The notes under the pieces: generated by a model | Told to the model about the DNA's origin: nothing | Seen by the model: only the letters and a program-made list of their open reading frames with translations | The model's database searches: none | Shown: piece by piece, positions 34,353 to 44,842 of the stretch | Layout of the letters: each line of letters starts with the position of its first letter | How positions within the stretch are numbered: the stretch's first letter is position 1 | NCBI GenBank assembly: GCA_944472135.2 | Contig: OX235262.1 | Span: forward strand, 90,432,903 to 90,496,902 | Origin: Trichobilharzia regenti | Taxonomy: Eukaryota > Platyhelminthes > Trematoda > Strigeidida > Schistosomatidae | DNA length: 64,000 nt | Direction of reading: 5' to 3' | Position numbers and translations under genes: made by a program

Positions 34353-34839
34353 GTCGTGTGTTTGTTAGTCATCTATATTCTACGATACAATGACATGGGC
34401 GTGTTGCCGTTCAGATTTGAGGATTAAGCTGATAGAGGGAAGTCAGCAAATGAACTCTGCAACGATTTTCCAACCTAGGGCGTCAACCTGAGAAGGGTTG
34501 TATGCGTACTGCTGTAAGTCCTACAATTCTTCAAAGGGTAGCGCATCGGTGAGCAGCCCAACGTGCTTAGAGTGTTATTTTGTGCATATGTTCATGTTGT
34601 ATATACTGAATTGGCATCATCTGTCATCTATCTGTTGGTAATTCTGTTTGTGTCCGGATGCCTTCCACTTGTATTATCAACCTTAGAAGGGAAGTAGGCG
34701 TACTGCTGTAAGTCCTATAGTTCTTCAAGGGTAGTTCGTCATGGAAGAATCCACAACATTTGGTGTATTGATTGTATATATGTTTGTTTTAAATAATTGT
34801 GTGTGTTCCGATTATTGTAACTGTTGGTTAACCTTGTTT

Positions 34840-35074
34840 GTGTCCGGACATTCTAGAAGTTTATTGCTGAATGTGCATCATTAAACTTGTCAAGGATGTT
34901 CATTGCATCATTCTCATTTTTCATAACCAGAATTGTGTCATCCATATGTCGACAGTAGAAGTCCAAGTCAATAATTACACCTTTTAGCGGTCCATTCTCT
35001 AAGTTACGACATTGACCTGATAGTCTGTTCGAACTTTTGGGCAAGCTATTATAATATCTACATACTGCATCCAA
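34840..35074 (-). pseudogene. Penelope-like element RT fragment, right arm
   Basis: Identical 73-codon frame to 28021-28242, inverted. Abuts element A6's UTR. Confidence 0.6.
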
Positions 35075-35084
35075 TCTACCGTTT

Positions 35085-37217
35085 ACTCACGTTTATTTAT
35101 CACCTAAATACGAATTCTGACGGGATCGTTTGCTCTCGTAACTTTATTAATAATTTACGACCAAATGACTTTCATATTCCCAAGAAATCAAGGAGGAAGC
35201 ATCGTAGTGGTTAGCAGAGAGCTCTCAAACGTACACCAATACACTTAACCACGGCCCCCGTCATAATGAACATAAACTGCCGCTCTCTACCTAACAAGAT
35301 AATGTGCCCACAATCTCTGATGTCCACTGAAACTTATCATAATACTGCTACAATCACATTAAAAGAAACGTGGTTACATGAACTGTACGATGACAATCTT
35401 ATCTCACTAAAGGACTCCATTTTATTTAGACAAGACTGTCACTGTTGTAATGGGAAAATGGTGGTAGAGCTGCAACTTTTATTCACTCCAAATGGTCTAT
35501 TTCAAAAAATGTTTGCTTCTCATTCTCAAATGACTTCATAGACTGCATTACTGTCAAGTGTCGTCCCAAACATCTCCCCAAACATAAACATATCTTTTTT
35601 ACAAATATGTACATTTATCCGAGTCGCTCACCACCTGATCTACCTTATTTTGCTGACGAATTCACCATTTTTGCCGCTGCTAACTTCGACAACTCTCTAT
35701 CTGTTATTACTAGGGATTTCAACTCCTCAGATTGCTCCTTCCTTGAAGCACTTGATCGTACAAACATAGTCAAATTTCCCACTCGACTTGACCAGACACT
35801 CAATTTAGTTTTTACAAATGACAAAGGAGTACATGAAACGCGTAGACGTTCGCGGATACTTAACCCTGATCACTGTATTATTCGTGTTTTACCAAAAATA
35901 TACAGCAAAACACATATTAAAGTCTTTTCACACCTGTCTATGAAAGCACAACAAAGATGCTACACATCTGACACCTTACTCAATCTAAGGTGCATGTTAA
36001 AAAATACTAACTGGGATTTATTCTATGAAAGTACATTAGATGACACAATCGCCTATATAACGGATTATCTTAAGCTCTGCCTTGATATATGCTGTTCCAA
36101 ACAAACACTATTCAAACGCTTCCACCGCTTCTCGTCTCCTCGTCTCAAACAACTACGCAGGCAAAAAGAAACACTATATAAATCCAAAGATGAGTTAGGA
36201 CTTAAAAGGATTAATGCTCTAATTAAATCTGAAATCAAAGATCTTAATGCTATGTATAACCATACACTTTTATCACGCAAGTCTCCTATCAGCATGTGGA
36301 AAGTTTTCAATGGAATTACTGGCAATAGTAAGCGATGTAATGTTTTCCCTCTTATGATGTTAATGCTCTTAATCAGTTTTATGCTCTCTCATTCTCGCAT
36401 AAATACTTCTAACGTTACTAATCATGTAGCTGATAACTTTCATGACTTTAATACTCTCGATGTTCCAAAATACCTTAAAACGCTTAGGCCCTCACGTAGC
36501 CTTGGTCCTGATGGTAAAGCTGCTATAAAGGAACTAAACCCTAAGTTCCTATTGTTACGAAGACGCTCCGAACCAATAAATGCTATGCACTTTCTTCGAC
36601 TTTAACTCCAAAACACCAGTATTATAAGAAGGAAGTTATATTGTTTGGCAATTAAAGTGGAGAATAATGCAAGTCTATAAACAAATGTGTTATGCAAAAT
36701 TATGAAATACTTTTGTTCGTTTTTGTTCATCTTCGTTGAACCTGTACACGATCGAACCATTCGCGCCTTCGAGTTGATCATCAATGGCTACCAGTTCCAA
36801 AAGCAAACGTTCAATGCTCACATTCATTGACACCCGCATATGTTATAAACAATGTGCAGATGCTTTATGTTCTCCACTAACTAACATCCTAAATGCTTCT
36901 TTCTCCGAAACGTTGTACTTTTTGCATGGGAAGACATTGAAATAGTCCCTGTCCCGAAACCTGGTAATAGCAAGAACGTAAACTTTAGACCCATTGCCAT
37001 TACTTCCCCGTTTCTAAAGCTTATCGAAAAACTAGTGCTTCTTAAACTTTAACCCTCCCCTAAAAGATTTGAAGACCCCAAACAATTTGCCTATAGACAC
37101 GGTAGGAGCACTTTAGACGCTGCAGCCGTCTTACGCAACAGTATCGTCTCATCATTAGATAGAGGTTCCGAAAACGTCCGCTGCATGTTTCTCGACTTCA
37201 CTTCTGCTTTCGACTCT
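35085..37217 (+). pseudogene. LINE-R fragment, right arm
   Basis: Mirror of 25878-28010: ORF1 scrap, ORF2 start at 35266, endonuclease part 35607-36605 (protein identical to the left arm), broken RT N-terminus to about 37217. Confidence 0.72.
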
Positions 37218-37457
37218 GTAATAATAATAATATATTTCTTCGTGTTCGTGCAGGAACATACCAATTGTACAGGGCATGTATAAGTTATTATATAAATTAC
37301 ACATAATTTCATGTATGGTGAATTTACAGTTTGGTTGTTCTTTCTCACATTAGATCCAATCGGAACAGTCTACTATAAAGTCCGTTTGTGTAGCATATAA
37401 AGAGATATACAAACATTGTCTTCGCATTAATAAAAAAGCCAGACATCAGATGAATAT
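37218..37457 (-). other. LINE tail and unassigned DNA, right arm
   Basis: Mirror of 25638-25877: ATT-repeat tail at about 37218-37235 and unrecognised sequence up to the solo LTR. Confidence 0.55.
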
Positions 37458-37790
37458 CGTCAGCCACGTTTCGTAAACCGTTAATGCTCAGCTCTTGCTA
37501 CGCTGGGACTCACGCTGTTCCTCGGAGCTTCTCAGAAACGCTTAGTACGAATGGACGCAAAAACCAGAACCCAGTTTGGCGACTCGAGAATTATTTATTC
37601 TAACACCAACATATAGCCATTGTAGAACTAAGATTTACAACTAAGGTTTCTGACGGTTGTCTCCTGACTTCTTTCTGAACAGCAACCGATGAGACGATGA
37701 CTGACTGATTGATGCTTCCGCGAAAATTAGGGATGTTGGTTTTGAGCAAACAACCATGAACTGATCGTTCAATCTTCAACTACATTGACA
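37458..37790 (-). repeat. Solo LTR of an element-A relative, right arm
   Basis: Mirror of 25305-25637, with the same 5-bp flanking duplication on the opposite strand (AATAT). Confidence 0.85.
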
Positions 37791-38728
37791 AATATAATAC
37801 AGATATCTGGGAAAAAGCTTGAAGTCAATTCTCCTGTATAGCTTCGTTGTGAACAGCACCCTTGGCTTAAATTTTACTGATGTATTATGTTGGGATCAGT
37901 GATATATTTATTCCATTTTTACCAGTCTTATTGTAGTTTTATAACAGGAAAGAAACTTGATCATGGATGCGAAAACTAAATAAGGTCATGTTAAGTTGTT
38001 TTACTGCATCAAATGGTGCCGAGGTCGATTCTGGAATTCTCCATTTGCGCCATTTGTGTCTGCATGGCGGACTGTACACGTAAGTTGAGTAAAATGTTGA
38101 AAACCTTTTGAAAACCAGTTGTTTCTTCATTTCAGACCATGGATACTCATTTACAGCATGTTCACCAGCGTCTTCAAATGGCAGAATTGGATCGTCCATA
38201 GAATTTGAGTGGTTATGAGTTAAATGGTTTGGAATCAATCCTTATTTCAGTTTAGATACAGGGTTGTTCGACCTCGACCACAAGATAAATAGAAGATCAT
38301 GCGCATCAGCAGAATACCAGAAAGAGAAAGCAAGTAAACATGAAAAGGACATTAATGTTATATGCATATATAAATGTTTGCGTCAATTGTATATTATACT
38401 TTAGTAAACATTTACCTATATTGCAGTTGTGTTTTCACGTATTTATGCGAAGTCTTAGAGTTTATTTGGTGTCATAATTTGTATTAATGGGTCTGATCGT
38501 TTTAGTGTCCAAGTGACTGATGCGTTTTAGGAATAAGTGGTGGGTTCTGGTCGGGATAGTCATTGGGATAAAACAGTTTATATAGCAAGCGTTTGAAAGT
38601 TACAGTAGAGTGACACGTCCTATTTCTAAGGGTAAACTGTTCCAGTATGTTCCGTATTAAGTCTTTATGCATCCATGCTACTAGTTTATTTATAGTTTTT
38701 AGAGTCCTAAGGGTGCTGAAGTGTGTTT
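37791..38728. other. LINE-P 3' region and unassigned DNA, right arm
   Basis: Mirror of 24367-25304. Contains the same unassigned 99-codon frame (38238-37939) with one residue change. Confidence 0.55.
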
Positions 38729-40421
38729 TTAGGTGCTGTAGTAGACTAATAGTTGATTCGTTCCAGGAATAAATAGTTTAATAATATAATCGGTAGAGTG
38801 AAACAGTCTGTACAGAGAGCGTTTGAAGCTTGTAACCGAAGAGCAAGTTCTGACATCTAGGAGTAGGCTATTCCATATTTTAGAATCCATGGCTGTGAAG
38901 AAGTTTTCACGGAGTGTTGACTCAAAGGAATGAGTTGTCACTGTGCAAGTTTGGTTGCGCAGATGGTGAGAGCCTTCCTGCGCGAACTGTATGTCCCTGT
39001 TACCTGAGAATGATATTTTGTGAAGGACCTTAAAGAAGAACATTAGGTTTATAATAAGTCGTCTTGTCCAAAGTGAGTCAAATTTTGGGATCATGCACCG
39101 TGAGATGTAGTCTTTCTTACAATCGTAGCGAAGTAGTTTTGAGGTAAAATATCGTTGGATACTTTTCATCCTTAGCTTGTCACGTGTGCGAGTGCTGCTT
39201 ATAATAAATGGACAGTATTCTAGTAGTGGTCTGACACATGTTTTGTACAGAATTAGCTTGGCTTCATTGTCGTGAAAGTTCCTGAGTATGCATCTTAAGA
39301 GCATCTTCGACTTTCGAGCCTGTGATGCTACTTGGTCAGAGAATGACAAGTCACTAGAGTACCTCAGGCCTAGGTCAACGACACTTCGTGGTCTGGTTAG
39401 GTTAGCAGATTGAAGCGTTAATTTCAGGTCAATTGAGAGTGCGCCGAAGCAGATCGAGCCACATTTGTTCAGATTAAATTGGAGATTCCATAAGGACGAC
39501 CAAGCAGTCATTTTATCTAATTCCTTCTGCACTACATTCTCGAAGTACCCTAAGTCATCACACTGGAATGTATAAGCTACTTTTAGGTCATCTGCAAAGA
39601 TGAATGGTTTCACGTGCGAGAAGCAAGCGCATATGTCATTGATGTGTAGTGTAAATAGGAGGGGTCCAATGACACTACCTTGTACTACACCAGAAGTGAT
39701 AGGGCTAGGTTTGGAGGTTACACACACGAGCTTAACTATCTGAGACCTATTGTCAAGGAATGATTTAAGCCACCCTAATAATGGGATGCGTATTCCTAAG
39801 GAGTTCAGTTTATTTGTCAGCAGTAGATGGTCAACACGGTCAAATGCCTTAGAAATGTCAAAGTAGATGACAAGTACTAGTTGCCGCCTGTCACGACTGC
39901 TGGTTACAAAATTGAAGAAGTCTAGGTGACATGTTAAACATGATCTGGATTTCAGGAATCCATGTTGGTTCGGACTTATAATATTGCAGCTAAGCATATG
40001 TTTGATTAAGTTATCTTTAACTAGTCTCTCCATAATTCTGGATGCTATAGGTGTGATACTGATCGGCCGGTAGTTACTGACTTCAGTTTTCGATCCAGAT
40101 TTGTGTTTAGGCATAATGAATATTGTTTTCCATATGTCAGGGTAAGTTTGAGTTTCTAGGAACGTTGTGAATATTTTAAGCAGCAATAGAGGAATGTCAG
40201 GGCCACCATATTTATGGAAATAAGATGATATACCGCCAGTACCGAGAACTTTTGAGGGTTCTTATAGTTTGGTTAATATTAGCGTAAGTGAATTCAACAG
40301 TGCTAACTTGGTTTGATGTGAGTGGAGATGGAGTTTGTGCCATATCAATAACAGGGTGTATATCGAGTAGCTGGACTGAGGGCTTAAGGTATTTACCTGC
40401 AAACGTTTTGTTGAATAGTTC
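38729..40421 (-). pseudogene. LINE-P ORF2 reverse-transcriptase half, right arm
   Basis: Mirror of 22674-24366: the same frameshift near 40245 and a 485-codon RT frame with intact FADD. Three residue differences from the left arm are seen (N/Y, E/K, P/L), all in RT or the C-terminal region. Confidence 0.82.
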
Positions 40422-40427
40422 TGTCAA

Positions 40428-40859
40428 CACTCCCAGTTATGGGTAGCTTTACCTACAACCACTCTTTGTATGTTCACATCATTAGTGTAAACAGCCGTCC
40501 TTTACAGTTATCAGTGATCTGTCCATTTTGTTTTATATGAAATGAATTCAACAAACTTCCAATTAGCGATATGTAGCGCGACCATCAGCCAATGTTCACT
40601 CACCTGACTTGGTAGACCCTGCTGGCCACGACTTCCTACCAGAACTCTAGGTAACTCCCAGTATAGAACCAGACACTAGTGAGCAAAATATTCATTTTTA
40701 AGTATTGGTTTTGCAATGGTTTAATTGGTAACAGGGCTGATTACGTGCTGACATCAGTGAAAGAACCATCGAAAAACCAGGGAGTAGTGGACGGCTAATT
40801 TTATAAACGGTGGGAGTTTACTCCTGGAGAGTCCCAGGCTCGGATGAAACAACTATCCA
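40428..40859 (-). repeat. 5' extension of A7 containing a SINE segment
   Basis: Mirror of 22236-22667. The element's outer end reads TGTCAACACTCCC, while the LTR proper starts TGTCAATGG at 40860. TGTCAA therefore occurs at both edges of the extension, as expected if a 430-bp insert duplicated 6 bp of LTR end. Confidence 0.7.
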
Positions 40860-41227
40860 TGTCAATGGAGATGAAGATTGAACGATCAATTCTTGGTTGT
40901 TTGCTCAAAATCAACTTCCCCGATTTTCGCGGAGGCATCAATACGACAGTCATCGTCTCATCGGTTGCTGTTCAGAAAGAAGAGTAAAATATCGTCAGAA
41001 GTAATATAACGATTTATTATTGTAATATTTGTTTACAGACCTTAGTTGCTTAGTTCGTTTATTCCTTTTATATGTTGGTGTAACAATAAACAAATCTAAA
41101 GCGGCAGATCAGTGTTTTGGTTTTTGCGTCCGTTATAACTAAGCGTTTCTGAGAAATCTTCGAAGAACAGCGTGGGCCCGAGCGTAGCGAGAGCTGGGCA
41201 TTAACGGTTTATGAGACGTGATTGACA
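40860..41227 (+). repeat. 5' LTR of A7 (LTR proper)
   Basis: A 368-bp LTR, TGTCAATGGAG...ATTGACA. Immediately downstream, GTTTCTGACGATAGAAAC (41228-41245) can form a perfect 6-bp hairpin. The first TGG of a possible primer-binding site is at about 41250. Confidence 0.88.
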
Positions 41228-41371
41228 GTTTCTGACGATAGAAACAGATCTGGCGGATTGAAACAGTTGGTGAAAGTTTGGATAGCCGCCGTTCATTTTT
41301 CCTGGTGCCGGTCAAGTCCTCTTTGAACAAGCAATATCTGGAACGTTTTTGGAATTGGGTCAAGTTCAACA

Positions 41372-43156
41372 ATGCCTGGGTCAAAGAAGGGACAGAGTGT
41401 CTTGGATGCAAACAGGAAAGTAAGTCATGGTGACTTGTCTGTTAATTGTAACGATGTGTCTGATGTTAAGCATGACATGGTTGATGTTACTGTTTCGCCG
41501 TTCAGGGATAATAGGAACATCAAACTCCCTAAATTTGAACCACGATGTTTTGATGGAAACCCGGCTGATTATTTACAATTTGTAAAGGAGTTTGAGATCA
41601 TGTTGAGTGGTATTTTATTAAATGATGAATTGAAGTTAATGTATTTGATGAGATATTGCACTGGAGATGCTGCAAGAGCTATACAGTGTTGTAAGTTTAT
41701 GAAGCCAAAAGAGGGCTACGATGAGGCTATGAGCACATTACGTCAAAGGTTTGGAAGACCTTCGATGATTGCAGGGAAATTATTCGAGGCTGTTAAGGGT
41801 AATGGTGGTCAATTACAGGATAACTCCCAGGCACTCACTGAGTTTTTAGATAATTTGCTAATTTACAAGAATGGAATGATTTCGATGAATCGCACGAGTG
41901 ACCTCAACTCGAGTTTTATACTAGAAGTAATAGCGAGACGCCAACCTACTCGACTGCAAAAGAAGTGGGTGAAGATAAGCTCCCGTATGGAGGATGAGGG
42001 TATCGAGCCAAAGTTTGATGATATCCTGAAACTGGTAAAAGATAGCGTCAATCAATCTATGAGCAAGTTCGCCAGTCTGTTAGATCTCACCCATAGAATA
42101 GAGCAGTCTGAGGGTAAAATGCACTCATTGATGACGAATAAGCCTCGGAGAGGTGGATATCGAGAAGGCTCCATGATGTCTAGTAATGCATATAGATCTA
42201 GTGAGTGTAACAGGATACGTAGTACATCCTCAACAGATAAGTTGCAAGATGCAAGACAAACACGGTTGTGTTGTACTCGTTTGCAAGAGGTGCATACAAA
42301 GGTGAACTGTGAACCAGTGAGCAAGTTCAGTGATAAGCTAAATGTGAAATCCAGGTCTGACTCCGAATTGTGTGACGATAACGGTGCGGTCAGGAAGTCT
42401 GTAGTTGCAACTGGTAAGCCATTGTTGAATAGAGTGTCACAGAATAGAGTTGCTGCTTCAGGGTGCAGTTCTGACTCCAAAAGTTTACAAGGTATTACTA
42501 GTCAGACTGAAGATATAAAACCTTTAATGATTTGTGAGGAGGAACCAAAATTGTCTACTTCTGTTATTAAAGAGTTTGAAAATAATAAAGTTGACGGTAG
42601 ATTGAATATTTGTGGTAATGATCAGGATAGTGCACATTTGTCTTTGGTTGATCATTATGAGATGAGGGATATGCCTACTACCGCTAAGTTGAACAAAGGT
42701 TCTGTACAACTTGAACGTGAAGTAGAAATAAATGCGGATGCAGTTGCAGAAGTTATGGATATTTGTGAGACCGTCAGTGTGAGTGATCAGCATGTAGCCC
42801 ACCTATCATCAGATGCTAGTGCTAAGCCTGAGCTGATAGTAAAAGACAGCAGTGGTGGTGGTCTTGCGGTTAGAAAACCTTCTGAAATTCGAGAAACAAC
42901 AGCTTCTGATCCACCGCTGAGTTCATCACCTTGTGTCACTCAGTCATCGTTGGTGTTTTCATCCACAACGAAACAGATACCCATCAACTCAAGTACCTTC
43001 TGCAATGACTATGACAATATTGGTGCGTTTGAAAAGACGAAAGATATTGCTCAGTTTAGTGAGAATAAGCCAAGTGTAAACGAGAGAGTAATTGTTAAAT
43101 TGACTTGCATGAATAAAGGCATTTCTAGTTACAAGTTACTAATTGAATGTTATTAA
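41372..43156 (+). CDS. gag-like protein of element A (A7, intact ORF)
   Basis: A 594-codon ORF starting MPGSKKGQSV. DUF1759-type capsid domain at about residues 50-130. Zinc-knuckle remnant C300, R303 (Cys expected), H308, C313. Acidic, Ser-rich C-terminus without protease or RT motifs. Protein-level comparison shows a mosaic. Up to about residue 500 (KDSSGGGLA) it equals copy A8 (SEGKMHSLM, KPRRGG, RIRSTSS); after that it equals its mirror partner A4 (VRKPSEIRETT). It is presumably the structural protein of a non-autonomous element. Whether it is translated is unknown. Confidence 0.86.
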   Translation: MPGSKKGQSVLDANRKVSHGDLSVNCNDVSDVKHDMVDVTVSPFRDNRNIKLPKFEPRCFDGNPADYLQFVKEFEIMLSGILLNDELKLMYLMRYCTGDAARAIQCCKFMKPKEGYDEAMSTLRQRFGRPSMIAGKLFEAVKGNGGQLQDNSQALTEFLDNLLIYKNGMISMNRTSDLNSSFILEVIARRQPTRLQKKWVKISSRMEDEGIEPKFDDILKLVKDSVNQSMSKFASLLDLTHRIEQSEGKMHSLMTNKPRRGGYREGSMMSSNAYRSSECNRIRSTSSTDKLQDARQTRLCCTRLQEVHTKVNCEPVSKFSDKLNVKSRSDSELCDDNGAVRKSVVATGKPLLNRVSQNRVAASGCSSDSKSLQGITSQTEDIKPLMICEEEPKLSTSVIKEFENNKVDGRLNICGNDQDSAHLSLVDHYEMRDMPTTAKLNKGSVQLEREVEINADAVAEVMDICETVSVSDQHVAHLSSDASAKPELIVKDSSGGGLAVRKPSEIRETTASDPPLSSSPCVTQSSLVFSSTTKQIPINSSTFCNDYDNIGAFEKTKDIAQFSENKPSVNERVIVKLTCMNKGISSYKLLIECY

Positions 43157-43319
43157 CTTTGGTGTAAATTACTCTGTGTCTACGCTTGGTTGACCAGATA
43201 CGTCGCGTGTTTGTTCGTCATCTATATTCTACGATACAATGACATGAGCGTGTTGCCGTTCAGATTTGAGGATATAGCTCATAGAAGGAAGTTAGCAAAT
43301 GGACTCTGCGACGATTTTC

Positions 43320-43795
43320 CAACCTAGGGCGTCAACCTGAGAAGGGTTGTAGGCGTACTGCTGTAAGTCCTACAATTTCTTCGAAGGGTAGCGCATCAAT
43401 GAGCAGTCCAATGTGCTCGGTGTGTGATTTTGTACATATGTTCATATTGTATATGCTGAATTGATATCATCTATCATCTATCTGCTGATAATTCTGTTTG
43501 CGTCCGGACGACTTTCACTTGGGTCATCAACATGAGAAGGGATGCAGGTGAACTGCTGTAAGTCCTACAGTTCATCAAGGGTAGTTCGTCAAGGCAGAAT
43601 CCACCACATTTGATGTGTTGATTGTACATGTGTTTGTGTTAAATAGTTGTGTGAGTTCCAATTATCGCAATTTTTGGTTAATCTTGTTTGTATCCGAACA
43701 TTCCACAAATTATAATCGTCAACCTGAGAAGGGTTGTAGGCGTACTGGTGTAAGTCCTGCAATTCTTCAAAGGAATTCCATCAAGATATAATCCG
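43320..43795 (+). repeat. Three imperfect ~190-bp tandem repeats in element A UTR
   Basis: A block built around CAACCTGAGAAGGG...TACTG.TGTAAGTCCT.CA occurs at about 43335, 43528 and 43719. Copy A4 has only two such units, which together with its extra gag fragment explains the length difference between arms. Related units fill the UTRs of A3, A5 and A6. They have no coding capacity. Confidence 0.7.
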
Positions 43796-44477
43796 CGATT
43801 TTGTGTGTACTGTTTGTATATATGTGCGGTGTGTCATATCAATTGGTGATTTCGGATTCATTGTGTTTACTCGTTGTCTTCGTATCTTTATGTTATAGCG
43901 TGATTTTGTTAAAATTTTCGTCGTGATTACTTCTGAAGTTGCTTCGAGTCTTCTACATCCATGAATGAATTGATTGATGTTAAGGACAGCAGATGGGTCG
44001 TATACGCCGGGGAGGCTAGGCTAGTGCTGAGAATGAAACGCACACGGAGATAATTGTTGGCTGCGGTCCGACACGCCGGGGAGAAAGAGTGTAAACGACT
44101 GAGGCTCGCATGCGTCACCGCTACTAGAACTGAGGCAGAATGAGTGACAAGCGATTTCAGTGATAATTGATAGTGAATAGAAAAGAGGATGCTTGAAGTG
44201 TATCATGAGTTGGTGCTATGATCACGTTGCATTCTGCAAGAGTCATTCCAGTAAGTGGGGATTGTGTTGCAAGATGTCAAGAGGAGGTCTCTGTCTGGAG
44301 GCGCAGGTCGTCATTGATGTGTGAGATTGTGCTGTGGGTATGCTTGTGGTGTGTTGGCTTTTCTGTTTGTTTTCCATTTCAGCTCTGTCCGTGTGACCCA
44401 GGTTCTCGCAATGGCATCCAAGTCAACGTGTATTGGTCGTGATGGAGAAAAGGAATAGATCCTTTTTTGCCGGGGAG

Positions 44478-44837
44478 TGTCAATGGAGTTGAAGATTGAA
44501 CGATCAATTCTTGGTTGTTTGCTCAAAATCAACTTCCCCAATTTTCGCGGAGGCATCAATACGACAGTCATCGTCTCATCGGTCGCTGTTCAGAAAGAAG
44601 AGTAAAATATCGTCAGAAGTAATATAACGATTTATTATCGTAATATTTGTTTACAGACCTTAGTTCGCTTATTCCTTTTATATGTTGGTGTAACAATAAA
44701 CAAATCTAAAGCGGCAGATCAGTGTTTTGGTTTTTGCGTCCGTTATAACTAAGCGTTTCTGAGAAATCTTCGAAGAACAGCGTGGGCCCGAGCGTAGCGA
44801 GAGCTGGGCATTAATGGTTAATGAGTCGTGATTGACA
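44478..44837 (+). repeat. 3' LTR of A7
   Basis: A 360-bp LTR, TGTCAATGG...ATTGACA, preceded by GCCGGGGAG. It lacks the 430-bp extension found at the 5' LTR. Confidence 0.9.
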
Positions 44838-44842
44838 AGTTC

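Larger units (their letters stand above)
32329..34839 (+). mobile_element. Element A copy A6 (inner edge of right arm)
   Basis: A + strand copy: 5' LTR 32329-32676 (first ~15 bp missing), degenerate gag 32785-34352, UTR with ~190-bp repeats to 34839, then the mirrored Penelope fragment. No 3' LTR. LTR and gag are the most diverged in the window, so it is the oldest copy. Its UTR from about 34445 outward is the mirror of A5's. Confidence 0.8.
40422..44837 (+). mobile_element. Element A copy A7 (full length, in LINE-P, right arm)
   Basis: The best complete copy: 5' extension 40422-40859, 5' LTR 40860-41227, gag 41372-43156, three ~190-bp repeats (about 43320-43795), noncoding segment, purine tract 44469-44477, and 3' LTR 44478-44837. 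Flanked by the 5-bp duplication AGTTC (40417-40421 and 44838-44842) in LINE-P ORF2, the complement of that around A4. Total 4416 bp. No pol. Confidence 0.9.

Noticed and set aside
40824..40850. Third hammerhead-like match (CTGGAGAGTCCC...GGATGAAAC) at the LTR extension edge
   Set aside because: The catalytic box is wrong at two positions and its strand disagrees with the orientation of the adjacent SINE body, so chance similarity is likely.
44218..44442. 74-codon Cys/Trp-rich hydrophobic ORF downstream of gag, considered as an env-like gene
   Set aside because: No signal peptide plus transmembrane layout of an envelope protein, too short, and the length varies between copies; better read as noncoding UTR.
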